Of a stretch of DNA of 64,000 bases, positions 8,159-16,519 are shown one piece after another. A model generated the notes under the pieces. It did no database searches. It was not told where the DNA came from and saw only the letters and a list, made by a program, of their open reading frames with translations. Source of the stretch: Persicitalea sp964500445 (GTDB taxonomy: Bacteria > Bacteroidota > Bacteroidia > Cytophagales > Spirosomataceae). The stretch spans positions 105,243 through 169,242 of the forward strand of contig CAZCOG010000006.1 in assembly GCA_964500445.1 (NCBI GenBank), given 5' to 3'. Each line of letters opens with the position of its first letter. Position 1 is the first letter of the stretch. The position numbers and the translations under genes are program-made.

Positions 8159-10456
8159 TTAAAAAAGTACTCCTTCGTCATCCGACAAAGATGGCGGTAC
8201 ATACGTATTGGTGCTATCAGTATACACGCCACCGCAGTCTAGCCGGAAGTTGACGGGTTTTTCAAATGTACTCTTCCGGTATTGGACCAAAGTAGGATCA
8301 GCGTACACTTTTTGCATATACAAACCCCAGGCAGGCAGCGCAATGCGGCCGCCTTGTCCATAAGCCATGGTGCGGAAGTGAGTACTGCGGTCTTCGCCAC
8401 CCACCCAAATCCCTGTCACCAGATTGGAGGTCATACCCATGAACCATCCGTCGGAGTAGTTGGAGGTAGTACCCGTTTTGGCGGCAATTTCGTTGCCGCT
8501 GGTCACGCCGTAGCTATGCAGCCGCCCGGCTGTTCCGCCGGGATCTTCCACTGCACCACGCATGAGATAAAGCATGGTATAAGCCATATTTTCACTCAGC
8601 TCCTGATTGGCTTTTGGGAAAAACTCCTGCAACAGGTTACCAAAACGATCTTCGATTCTCAGAATCGTCATCGGTTCAGTCCGGTGGCCTTTGTTGGCGA
8701 AAGTACAATAAGCTCCCACCATTTCGTACACAGACACGTCGCTGATTCCCAGGCACAGCGAAGGCTTGGCATCCAACTCACTGGTAATACCCAGTTTGTG
8801 CGCGTAGTCCACGACGGTAGTTGGCTTAACCTGTTTCATCAGGTAAGCGCTCACGGAGTTGACTGACTTTCCGATGGCCTGACGCAACGAAAGAGAGGCA
8901 TACGAATATCGCCCATTGGCGTTCTTGGGGGTCCAGCCGCCCGGAACACCATCGGCCAATGTGAATGTGACTGGGCGATCCACGACATGGTCGCAGGGAG
9001 TAAGGAAATTTCGATCAAGGGCCGAGACATATACGAATGGCTTAAAGGTCGAGCCCGGCTGCCGCGCGCTTTGCTTCACGTGATCGTACTTGAAGTACTT
9101 AAAGTCCACGCCACCTACCCAGGCTTTTACGTGTCCGTTGCGCGGGTCGGTAGATACCATACCCGTGTGCAGGAAGTGCTTGTAGTACTTGATGGAATCG
9201 ATGGGACTCATGGTCATCGTTTTCTCGCCATCGTAGCTGAATACTTTCATTTTGTAGGGCGTCCGCATGATTTTCCAGGCCTCTTCTTCCCCTACTTCTT
9301 TTTTCAAATTAATGAAGCGGGGCGAAACCCGAACGGCCCGTTCTATAAATCCTTGAATTTCCTTACCATTCTGGTCGATCCAGGGGTTGCGGCCTTTCCA
9401 ATGCTCCATGAATAGCGCCTGCTGGGTTTTCATGTGCTCCCACACGGCTTCTTCCATATAGCTTTGCATGCGGGAGTCTATGGTCGTATATATTCGCAAC
9501 CCGCTAGTATACAAATCATAGTCAGTACCATTTTCATCGTTATACTGATTGACCCACTCTTTCAGATAGCCACGCATAGATTCGCGGAAGTAAGGGGCAG
9601 TACCTGTATTGTGGCTTTCGATAGTGAAATTCAGGCTTAAAGGCTTTTCCTTGGCAGAAGCATATTTGTCCGCCGAAATAAAACCATATTTCTGCATTTG
9701 ATCCAGTACTGTGTTGCGGCGGTTGAGGACGTTCTGTGGAAAGCGGCGCGGATTGTAGAGCGAAGGATTTTGCAGCATTCCCACCAGCAGGGCCGCTTCG
9801 TGGACATCCAGATCCCAGGTGTCTTTATTGAAGTACGTGCGCGCCGCTACTTTCAGTCCGTAGGTATTATTCCCGAACGATACGGTATTGAGGTACATCA
9901 TCATGATCTCCCGCTTCGTGTATTTCCTTTCCAGAATTACGGAAAGTATCCACTCTTTGGTCTTCACGATTACTGTACGCACCAATGGTACCTTTCCGAG
10001 GGCACCCGAGTATTTCTCAGACCGCGTTTCAAAAAGGTTTTTGGCTACCTGCTGCGTCAGGGTACTACCCCCTCCCGAACCGGAATTTCCTGTAACCACT
10101 CCTTTTGCTACCCGAAATAAGGAGCGCAGGTCGATACCGGAATGCTTGACAAAACGGGCATCCTCGGTAGCCAGCAGGGCTTTCACCAGATTTGGCGAAA
10201 CTTGGTCAAACTCAACGGGGGCACGGTTTTCGAAGAAATACTTGCCGATGGACTTGCCATCCTCCGAGATCAGTTCGGAAGCTACCTCACTTTTAGGATT
10301 TTCCAGCGTCTTCAAGTCAGGCATCGGTCCGAACAACCAGAAAAAATTGAAGCTAACGGCCACAATGTACAGGATAAACAATCCCACGCCCAGTGCAGCG
10401 AACCGCCATAGTCGGACAATGGTCTTTTTGTATTTACCAGATTTTAATTCGAGCAT
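8159..10456 (-). CDS. Bifunctional class A penicillin-binding protein (PBP1A-like)
   Basis: 765 aa with a cytoplasmic tail, one membrane segment (about residues 16-42), a family 51 glycosyltransferase domain (EDARFVKHSGIDLRSLFR, then GGSTLTQQVAKNLF, about 90-230) and a transpeptidase domain. The transpeptidase motifs are SxxK in GSTFKPF (about 470), SxN in GKSVNSVS (about 535) and KTG in AAKTGTTSNYSDGW (about 675). It polymerises and cross-links peptidoglycan in the periplasm. It is the first gene of a pair with glycerate kinase. The start is preceded by a G-poor leader that forms an inverted repeat with a second copy upstream. Confidence 0.96.
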   Translation of the reverse strand: MLELKSGKYKKTIVRLWRFAALGVGLFILYIVAVSFNFFWLFGPMPDLKTLENPKSEVASELISEDGKSIGKYFFENRAPVEFDQVSPNLVKALLATEDARFVKHSGIDLRSLFRVAKGVVTGNSGSGGGSTLTQQVAKNLFETRSEKYSGALGKVPLVRTVIVKTKEWILSVILERKYTKREIMMMYLNTVSFGNNTYGLKVAARTYFNKDTWDLDVHEAALLVGMLQNPSLYNPRRFPQNVLNRRNTVLDQMQKYGFISADKYASAKEKPLSLNFTIESHNTGTAPYFRESMRGYLKEWVNQYNDENGTDYDLYTSGLRIYTTIDSRMQSYMEEAVWEHMKTQQALFMEHWKGRNPWIDQNGKEIQGFIERAVRVSPRFINLKKEVGEEEAWKIMRTPYKMKVFSYDGEKTMTMSPIDSIKYYKHFLHTGMVSTDPRNGHVKAWVGGVDFKYFKYDHVKQSARQPGSTFKPFVYVSALDRNFLTPCDHVVDRPVTFTLADGVPGGWTPKNANGRYSYASLSLRQAIGKSVNSVSAYLMKQVKPTTVVDYAHKLGITSELDAKPSLCLGISDVSVYEMVGAYCTFANKGHRTEPMTILRIEDRFGNLLQEFFPKANQELSENMAYTMLYLMRGAVEDPGGTAGRLHSYGVTSGNEIAAKTGTTSNYSDGWFMGMTSNLVTGIWVGGEDRSTHFRTMAYGQGGRIALPAWGLYMQKVYADPTLVQYRKSTFEKPVNFRLDCGGVYTDSTNTYVPPSLSDDEGVLF

Positions 10457-10540
10457 TTATGTAATGAGTGATTGGAAGATTGAATGAATCAGTGAATAAT
10501 TAAAGAAAATATCAACTCACTAATTCACTCAATCACAAGT
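10457..10540. repeat. Inverted pair of degenerate GTGATTG/TGAAT repeats
   Basis: Plus-strand 10464-10500 contains GTGATTG and AATGAATCAGTGAAT, while 10512-10538 contains the same words in inverted order (ATTCACTCAATCAC). The pair can fold into a long imperfect hairpin between the PBP start and the end of the PorW gene. The near copy is the PBP leader. Similar sequences occur elsewhere in the window. Confidence 0.5.
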
Positions 10541-10577
10541 TCAAAATTGACCGTAAAGATACCGCTTTCCCGAAAAA

Positions 10578-12845
10578 CTAACGCCGTATAGAGGCGCGGC
10601 CCGTTACTTCAAGCATTTCCTGCACCCGAGGGAGGAGTGCGCTATCGGGATACAAGCGGATAAACTCGTTGATGGCTTGCAGGTAGTCGTCACGCCCCCG
10701 GACTTTGCCTACCAAGAAAATCCTTAATAGTGCAAACTTATCCACCAGCGGACTATCGCGGTAAAGGGCCAGGGCGTTTTCTGTTTGGGCGAGCGCTTCT
10801 GTGTAATTGCCCGCCGAGTAAAGGCCAAACAATTTGTCATATGTTTCGTAGGCCGAGCCGCCGGAAACTCCGCCGCTTTTCCCGGCCATTAATTCCTGAT
10901 TGAGCAGCCGGGCGTAGGTTGAGTTCGGGAATTCGGCCAGGAGTTTTTCTTTCCAGAGCGGCCGGTTTTTATCTCCCTCTTCCAGGGATAAATAAATCAA
11001 ATAATAAATTTCTTCACGGTAAGTACTCTTGGGAAAATCTTTCAGGAGCCGCGTGAAAGTGGATACCGCCTTATTGGGTTCCTTTAGATCAAAACGGTAG
11101 ATTTTGCCTAAGTTATATAATGCGTCCTCCTCCCGCCGCTCGGAAGCGGTGAAATCCGCCCCGCTGATTGGTACGTTTTTGCGAAGTTCGTCGCGCCGCG
11201 CCATCCAGGCTGCCGAGCCATTGACCATGCCCGTTTCAAGGCCTGGCCCCGGCGGAACGCCGGGAGGGGTAGTAGTGGCAGTAACATCGGTACCAAGTGG
11301 CTGGCTACCGACTATCTGCGTTCCCGAGTTGAACGAAGCATTCTCTTTGGAGGAGCGCCGCCAGTCGTCTTCGAGTGGCCGATTACCCCACAAGCGGCGG
11401 AATTCGACCTTGCCCTGATTGACCAACAGAGGATCATACAGTTCCCAGCGGCGTTCGTTACCATTGATAAATGGTGTACCGACATCAGCCGCCGATGGCT
11501 GGTTGGAAGCTTCCAGTGCCTTCTGAGCTTCGGCCAGCAACCTTTGCTTTTCATCCTCCTCGGCCTGAATGATTACATCCAGTTTACGATCAAGCGCGGC
11601 CGGGTTCATCTGAGCCAGGGCCTGCAGACTGTCTTCGGTACGGACGATAGTCATTTGAGTAACAAATTCGTCGAGGGCTTTTTTACGGTCTGAAATCGTT
11701 TTGTATTCTTCGGTTTGGGGCGGCAACGAAACGAGCGCACTATCGTAGTAGGCCTGGGCATTTTCGTAGTTTTCCAGACGGTCGTAGTTGATGCGGGCTA
11801 ATTCCAGATAAGTGTAAGGCACCCGCTCGATGTTAGCCCCGGCAGTCGCCACGGATTTTTGCAGAAATTTAAGGGCATCGGGATAGCGGCCGCGGCGTTC
11901 GGCCAGTAAGCCCATCGTGTAGTAAATCCGGTCTTTGAGGTCGATGTTTTTACGGTCACGAAGCATCTTGTCAAATCCTACGCTCGACAAATCAACGTTA
12001 GGATTGAGCAGCACCCGGTTTTGAAGCGAACTCATGTCGGCGTAAAAAGACAGATCATAATCGGGACGGTTTCGGCCCACCGCGCGGTAATGATCTGCTG
12101 CCAGCGCGTACTGATTGATGCGGTCATAAAGTTGTCCGGCGGTAAAGTGCAGTCTAGCCTTTTCGCTGCCTCTCTTTATTAAGGGAAAAGCCTGTTCGAG
12201 AATGGCCACCGCTGTAAGGTACTCGCCCTGCCGCTGGTGCACGTAAGCTTTGGCCAAATAAAAATCGCGGGTAGTTTCCTTATTGAGGGGCTGCTGACTA
12301 AGGTATTCAGCTACATTCAGAGCGTTGGAATAATCCTCATTCTGAGTATAGGCTCGCATCAGCCAAATCAGAGCTTTATTCTTATCATCTTCATCGCGCC
12401 CATTCGTAAAAACGTAGCGTAACGCCTCCACGCCGTCGTCGAACTGCCCCAGATATAGGCGATCTTTTCCAATCAATGTATAGCTGTCGTCCAGCCACTT
12501 ACTATTCTGGTGACGCTCGGCGACGATGGATGCTTTTTCGATGGCATTTTCCAGCTGCGGCCTGACGCTCATCGCCAACGTGGAATCCAGAGGTAACAGA
12601 ATAGGGAGAATCTGGTTATAGTTCTCCTCATAGGCTTCCCGCATAGCCCGCTCGGCAATTTCAGTTTCGGTACGGGCTATGTAATAGGCGTTATATTTGG
12701 CCGTAAGGTTATTAAAGGCAATGCTACCGGGATTGGTGCTATATTGTGAGCAACCCCACAGCATGACCATCGGCAATAGCAGAAAACTTCCGCGAGCTAT
12801 ATATAAGAATAGTATTTTCGGCACAAAGGAGGTCTTACTTAACAA
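10578..12845 (-). CDS. porW: Type IX secretion / gliding lipoprotein PorW (SprE)
   Basis: 755 aa lipoprotein made of TPR-like helical repeats. The N terminus is hydrophobic and ends in a lipobox (MLWGCS, Cys at residue 32). Repeats fill about 60-400. The diagnostic central block RRWELYDPLLVNQGKVEFRR followed by LWGNRPLEDDWRRSSK (about 470-505) matches the conserved region of PorW/SprE. More repeats follow to the end. In Flavobacterium and Porphyromonas this outer-membrane-linked protein is needed for T9SS function and gliding, bridging the translocon and the motor. The window also holds a T9SS cargo at 59.5 kb. The start is uncertain: TTG 12845 or GTG 12824, both leaving a good signal peptide; there is no upstream ATG. 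Confidence 0.85.
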   Translation of the reverse strand: MLSKTSFVPKILFLYIARGSFLLLPMVMLWGCSQYSTNPGSIAFNNLTAKYNAYYIARTETEIAERAMREAYEENYNQILPILLPLDSTLAMSVRPQLENAIEKASIVAERHQNSKWLDDSYTLIGKDRLYLGQFDDGVEALRYVFTNGRDEDDKNKALIWLMRAYTQNEDYSNALNVAEYLSQQPLNKETTRDFYLAKAYVHQRQGEYLTAVAILEQAFPLIKRGSEKARLHFTAGQLYDRINQYALAADHYRAVGRNRPDYDLSFYADMSSLQNRVLLNPNVDLSSVGFDKMLRDRKNIDLKDRIYYTMGLLAERRGRYPDALKFLQKSVATAGANIERVPYTYLELARINYDRLENYENAQAYYDSALVSLPPQTEEYKTISDRKKALDEFVTQMTIVRTEDSLQALAQMNPAALDRKLDVIIQAEEDEKQRLLAEAQKALEASNQPSAADVGTPFINGNERRWELYDPLLVNQGKVEFRRLWGNRPLEDDWRRSSKENASFNSGTQIVGSQPLGTDVTATTTPPGVPPGPGLETGMVNGSAAWMARRDELRKNVPISGADFTASERREEDALYNLGKIYRFDLKEPNKAVSTFTRLLKDFPKSTYREEIYYLIYLSLEEGDKNRPLWKEKLLAEFPNSTYARLLNQELMAGKSGGVSGGSAYETYDKLFGLYSAGNYTEALAQTENALALYRDSPLVDKFALLRIFLVGKVRGRDDYLQAINEFIRLYPDSALLPRVQEMLEVTGRASIRR

Positions 12846-13013
12846 TAAACAGGGGTCAATTTTAGTGATAAAACGTCAAAGTTGCGTTATCCGTATTGAA
12901 AAGAAGGGACAAAGGCCCAAAGTGGGAAATCCGTTCTGAGCAATATTCCGCTTTTACAGGTACTTTGTTGTTTTGTCACTTTATAGCCTTATCGCTCTGT
13001 CACTTCTCAAAAA

Positions 13014-13211
13014 ATGAAAAACACCAATAATTACGCCAAGTACTCTGGCCTTGCCTTCCAAATGTTGGGCACCATAATATTGTTTACCTATGGCGGCTAT
13101 AAACTAGATGAGTGGCAGCAAAACAAAATTCCTGTCTGGACGCTGGTGCTGTCTCTCCTCTCCATTGCCGGGTCGTTGTACCTATTTATAAGGTCAGTAA
13201 CGAAAGAGTGA
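13014..13211 (+). CDS. AtpZ/AtpI family protein
   Basis: 65 aa with two membrane helices (about 11-29 and 41-60). The motif LAFQMLGTIILFTYGGYKLD is typical of the AtpZ/AtpI family, which assists F0 assembly and c-ring formation and has been linked to divalent-cation uptake. It is the first gene of the ATP synthase cluster, 74 bases before the next small membrane gene. Confidence 0.85.
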   Translation: MKNTNNYAKYSGLAFQMLGTIILFTYGGYKLDEWQQNKIPVWTLVLSLLSIAGSLYLFIRSVTKE

Positions 13212-13242
13212 GTTCCGTTTCTCTCTTTTAGCGGGAAAGCCA

Positions 13243-13250
13243 TACCTTTG
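13243..13250 (+). promoter_or_regulatory. -7 promoter element inside the atp cluster
   Basis: TACCTTTG, an exact match to TAnnTTTG and identical to the elements before dnaA and the rlpA-like gene. It lies 36 bases before the 120-aa membrane protein gene, so the main atp transcript may start near 13257 rather than, or in addition to, upstream of the AtpZ-like gene. Confidence 0.5.
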
Positions 13251-13285
13251 CCCTCGCAAAAAACGGATGGGCGCGTCCGCTCGCT

Positions 13286-13648
13286 ATGCTTCGCAGTATA
13301 CTACTAACTTTACTTCTTGGAATTGCATTTTTCTTAGTCGAGCATTACGGCTACGGCTTTTATGTTCATCCCTGGGCAAAGTACATGCTTCTCTTTTTTC
13401 TGGCGATTTCCTTTCTGATTCATCGTCTGATGGAGTTCGGTTTCAGGAATAAAAGGGACAAATTCGTTGAATTTTACTTATCTACGGTTGTAGCGCGGCT
13501 TTTACTATGCATTGCGTTCGTAGCCGTTGCCTTTTACTTCGGCGTCGATAATGCCCCGATCTTCATTGCCAACTTTTTTGCACTCTATTTATTTTACACG
13601 ATTTTTGAAATATACGGTTTATATCGTACCTTGCGCCGCGATTCGTGA
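13286..13648 (+). CDS. Small membrane protein of the atp operon
   Basis: 120 aa with four predicted membrane helices (about 4-20, 29-46, 66-87, 91-113). Its place between the AtpZ-like gene and atpB suggests a counterpart of AtpI, the poorly conserved assembly factor with four helices, but sequence alone does not prove this. It ends 13 bases before the atpB start. I chose the ATG at 13286 because it begins directly with the first helix. Confidence 0.8.
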   Translation: MLRSILLTLLLGIAFFLVEHYGYGFYVHPWAKYMLLFFLAISFLIHRLMEFGFRNKRDKFVEFYLSTVVARLLLCIAFVAVAFYFGVDNAPIFIANFFALYLFYTIFEIYGLYRTLRRDS

Positions 13649-13661
13649 CCCCTGCGTACCT

Positions 13662-14756
13662 ATGCTATTTATGTCGACACCCATTCGCCGTTTTTTCTCT
13701 TACGTCTTCGTTGCTGCTTTATTGATTTCCAGCCCATTACGAAGCCTTGCCCAAACCGACCACGACACTCTGGCCGAAGAAGTCAACGCCGCCGAACATG
13801 ATCTTGAACATCGGCTGGAAGAGAACGAGGAAGACTTCAACATCGGTGAGATGATTATGCACCACATCGCCGACTCCCACGAATGGGAATTTGCCCATGG
13901 TGTCGTGCTGCCTTTACCCGTCATTCTTTATTCACCTGACCGTGGCCTGGAAGTCTTTATGTCTTCCAAATTCCACAACAACGACCACGAATATCAGGGT
14001 TATCACCTTATTCACGGCGATTCGGAACAGATCGTACCAGCAGACGAGAGTCGCACCGTGTACGACCTTTCGATTACCAAGAACGTAGCCTCTATGCTGC
14101 TAAGTGCCATTATATTGTTACTGATCTTTGGCAGCGTGGCCAGTGCCTATAACAATCGCAAGGGTAAGGCACCTCGCGGTTTCCAGTCAGCGATGGAAGT
14201 ACTGATCCTTTTCATCCGCGACGAAGTAGTGAAGCCCAACATTGGCCCTAACTACCAGAAGTACCTGCCGTACATGCTGACGCTGTTCTTCTTTATTCTG
14301 GTCAATAACCTGCTGGGCTTACTGCCCGGTGCTGCCAACGTGACGGGCAATATCGCCATCACCATGACGCTGGCCGTGATCACGTTTCTGATCGTCCATT
14401 TCAATTCCAACAAACATTACTGGATGCACCTTGTAAAACCAACGGGTGTACCCTTGGCCCTGTTGCCAATCATGATTCCGGTCGAGATTGTCGGCGTATT
14501 CATGAAGCCTTTTTCACTGATGATTCGGCTTTTCGCCAACATGACAGCGGGCCACATTATATTATTGAGCCTGTTCGGGCTGATCTTTATTTTCAAAAGC
14601 ATTTTCGTGGCCCCCGTGGTATCAGCCTTTGCACTCTTCATGAATTTTATCGAGATCATGGTCGCATTCATTCAGGCATTCATTTTCACGTTGCTTTCGG
14701 CTATGTATATTGGTAGTGCTATCGAGGACAACCATGAGGCAGATCACGGAATGTGA
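13662..14756 (+). CDS. atpB: ATP synthase F0 subunit a
   Basis: 364 aa from ATG 13662 (ATG 13671 is also possible). A signal-like first segment (SYVFVAALLISSPLRSLAQ) and an acidic, His-rich stretch of about 120 residues precede the membrane core; such an extended N terminus is usual in Bacteroidota a subunits. Membrane helices fill about 140-355. The essential arginine facing the c-ring is in MIRLFANMTAGH, and the last helix has IEIMVAFIQAFIFTLLSAMY. Subunit a forms the proton half-channels. A longer open frame starting at 13527 overlaps the preceding gene and is not credible as the start. Confidence 0.97.
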   Translation: MLFMSTPIRRFFSYVFVAALLISSPLRSLAQTDHDTLAEEVNAAEHDLEHRLEENEEDFNIGEMIMHHIADSHEWEFAHGVVLPLPVILYSPDRGLEVFMSSKFHNNDHEYQGYHLIHGDSEQIVPADESRTVYDLSITKNVASMLLSAIILLLIFGSVASAYNNRKGKAPRGFQSAMEVLILFIRDEVVKPNIGPNYQKYLPYMLTLFFFILVNNLLGLLPGAANVTGNIAITMTLAVITFLIVHFNSNKHYWMHLVKPTGVPLALLPIMIPVEIVGVFMKPFSLMIRLFANMTAGHIILLSLFGLIFIFKSIFVAPVVSAFALFMNFIEIMVAFIQAFIFTLLSAMYIGSAIEDNHEADHGM

Positions 14757-14836
14757 TTTAATGCTGTATTAAAATCACCAAAATCCAGTTTTTGCAATTC
14801 TTTTTTTCAATTATATATATCTAAACAATCTAATTT

Positions 14837-15100
14837 ATGTTACTCCAAATTTTGCTTCAAGCTGCTGAACAGAGTGGTGCAGGTCTAGCTGTTATGGGTG
14901 CCGGTATCGGCGCTGGTCTGGCGGCTATCGGTGCCGGTATGGGCATTGGCCGCATTGGTGGCAGCGCGATGGAAGGTATCGCTCGTCAGCCTGAAGCGGC
15001 TGGCCGTATTCAGACTGCGATGCTGATCATCGCGGCCCTGATCGAGGCTGTGGCTCTGTTCGCTGCTGTAATCTGTCTGCTGATCTCTTTCAAGCTGTAA
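14837..15100 (+). CDS. atpE: ATP synthase F0 subunit c
   Basis: 87 aa forming a two-helix hairpin. Helix 1 has the GxGxGxG packing motif (GAGIGAGLAAIGAGMGIG, 21-38), the loop has RQPE (50-53), and helix 2 carries the ion-binding Glu70 in ALIEAVALFA. The residue after Glu70 is Ala rather than Ser/Thr and helix 1 lacks the Gln of Na+ rings, so a proton-driven ring is expected. A strong terminator-like hairpin lies 77 bases downstream, before atpF, suggesting that atpE mRNA can accumulate separately to supply the many c copies per complex. Confidence 0.97.
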   Translation: MLLQILLQAAEQSGAGLAVMGAGIGAGLAAIGAGMGIGRIGGSAMEGIARQPEAAGRIQTAMLIIAALIEAVALFAAVICLLISFKL

Positions 15101-15176
15101 AAGATTAGCAAAACACAATCCCGAACTGTTGACTTCCTCACGCATTAGGCTACCGGAACAGGTTCAAAGTACTACC

Positions 15177-15207
15177 CCGCAGGAGCGATAGGCTCCTGCG
15201 GATTTTT
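15177..15207 (+). terminator. Terminator-like hairpin between atpE and atpF
   Basis: A perfect 10-pair GC-rich stem (CCGCAGGAGC at 15177-15186 with GCTCCTGCGG at 15192-15201), a 5-base loop and a TTTTT run at 15203-15207. It has all the marks of an intrinsic terminator but sits inside the operon, so it is probably partial or acts as an mRNA 3' stabiliser for the atpE message. Confidence 0.8.
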
Positions 15208-15304
15208 GAAAGAAAGATTAGAAAAAAGTAATTGAGAATTTGGGTTGAATTGAAAACCGGAAGTAAGCAATCATCATTCAACTTTCATCATTTATCATTA
15301 AGCA

Positions 15305-15799
15305 ATGTCACTACTTACCCCCGCCGTCGGCTTGATTTTCTGGATGCTGGTAGTTTTTCTGCTACTTGTATTCATCCTCCGCACTTTTGCCTGGAAACCC
15401 ATTATCAATGGCCTGAATGATCGCGAGCGCGAAATTCAGGGCGCATTGGACCTGGCCGAACAGACCAAAGCCGAAATGGCTAAGTTGAAGGCCGACAACG
15501 CCAACATGGTCGCCGAAGCCAACGCTGCCCGCGACAAGATAATCCGTGAAGCCAAGGAAGCCTCTGAGCGTATGGTGCAGGAAGCCAAAGATAAAGCAAT
15601 AGCCGAAGGCCAGAGAATGATCGACAGTGCCCGAGAAACCATTCATAATGAACAGCAGGCTGCTATTTCCAAAATGAAAGAAGAAGTAGCTACCCTCTCG
15701 CTCCAGATTGCTGAAAAGGTGCTGCATCGCGAACTGAAAGATAAGACTGCGCAGGAAAAATTAATTGCCGACCTGGCCTCAAGTGCCCGCTTGAACTAA
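15305..15799 (+). CDS. atpF: ATP synthase F0 subunit b
   Basis: 164 aa with one N-terminal membrane helix (about 6-26, VGLIFWMLVVFLLLVFIL) followed by a long charged coiled-coil (about 35-155). This is the standard b-subunit design of the peripheral stalk. It follows the atpE-atpF hairpin; its leader is G-poor and made of degenerate ATCATTCA-like words. Confidence 0.96.
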   Translation: MSLLTPAVGLIFWMLVVFLLLVFILRTFAWKPIINGLNDREREIQGALDLAEQTKAEMAKLKADNANMVAEANAARDKIIREAKEASERMVQEAKDKAIAEGQRMIDSARETIHNEQQAAISKMKEEVATLSLQIAEKVLHRELKDKTAQEKLIADLASSARLN

Positions 15800-15872
15800 G
15801 CAAACTAAATGGGTTTGCTTGTCAAACCTCACTGCACTATCAACTGTCAACTATCCATTTTCCCCTAAATAA

Positions 15873-16409
15873 ATGTCAGTAGGAACCGTAGCCGCCCGAT
15901 ACGCCAAGTCGCTCATCGAACTGGCCGAGGAAAGAAAAGTGGTAGAAACCGTATACCAGGATATGCTGTTATTCCGGGACACGGCTAAAGCCAATCGCGG
16001 CCTGATGCTGGCTCTGAAAAGCCCTGTGGTACGCCATGAAAAGAAATTGGGAATTCTGAAAGCTCTATTTAAGGAAAAAGTAGATCCCGTTTCGTACTCT
16101 ATTTTCGAGATTATTACCCGTAAAAACCGGGAATCCATTCTCGACGAAATTGCCGAAGAATTCATCACCCAGTACAATACGTACAAAGGAATTCAGAAAG
16201 CGACAATTACCACCACGATTCCCCTCAACGCTGATCTGCGGGCACAATTCAATAAGATCGTGGCCGATGCTACGGGCAGGACGGTGGAACTTGAAGAAAA
16301 AGTAGATGAAAAACTCATCGGTGGTTATATTCTGCGCGTGGGCGACCGCCAGATCGACGCCTCTCTGAAAAGCCGCCTGAACGAACTGAAACTTGAATTA
16401 ACAGATTAA
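15873..16409 (+). CDS. atpH: ATP synthase F1 subunit delta
   Basis: 178 aa with the OSCP/delta signature: AARYAKSLIELAEERKV at the N terminus (8-24) and the C-terminal block VDEKLIGGYILRVGDRQIDA (about 144-163). Delta joins the peripheral stalk to the top of F1. In most Bacteroidota atpA and atpG follow directly; here the gene is followed by a terminator and a primase-like gene instead. The leader closely resembles that of ychF (CTATCAACT words, then TAAATAA before ATG). Confidence 0.96.
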   Translation: MSVGTVAARYAKSLIELAEERKVVETVYQDMLLFRDTAKANRGLMLALKSPVVRHEKKLGILKALFKEKVDPVSYSIFEIITRKNRESILDEIAEEFITQYNTYKGIQKATITTTIPLNADLRAQFNKIVADATGRTVELEEKVDEKLIGGYILRVGDRQIDASLKSRLNELKLELTD

Positions 16410-16438
16410 AGATTTTACTTTTTATCTTAATAGTTAGA

Positions 16439-16471
16439 AAGACTTTGCTGCATTGCGGCGAAGTCTTTTTT
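16439..16471 (+). terminator. Terminator of the atp operon
   Basis: Ten-pair stem AAGACTTTGC (16439-16448) with GCGAAGTCTT (16458-16467), containing one G-U pair, followed by a T run to 16471. It lies 30 bases after the atpH stop and supports the operon ending here. Confidence 0.85.
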
Positions 16472-16519
16472 ATTTGGTAGTTTGTTAAACGAAAGTTGTT
16501 TTCAAAGCCTGAGATACCC

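Noticed and set aside
8159..10456. A functional link between glycerate kinase and the PBP
   Set aside because: The genes are adjacent and probably cotranscribed, but no shared pathway is apparent; adjacency alone was not taken as evidence.
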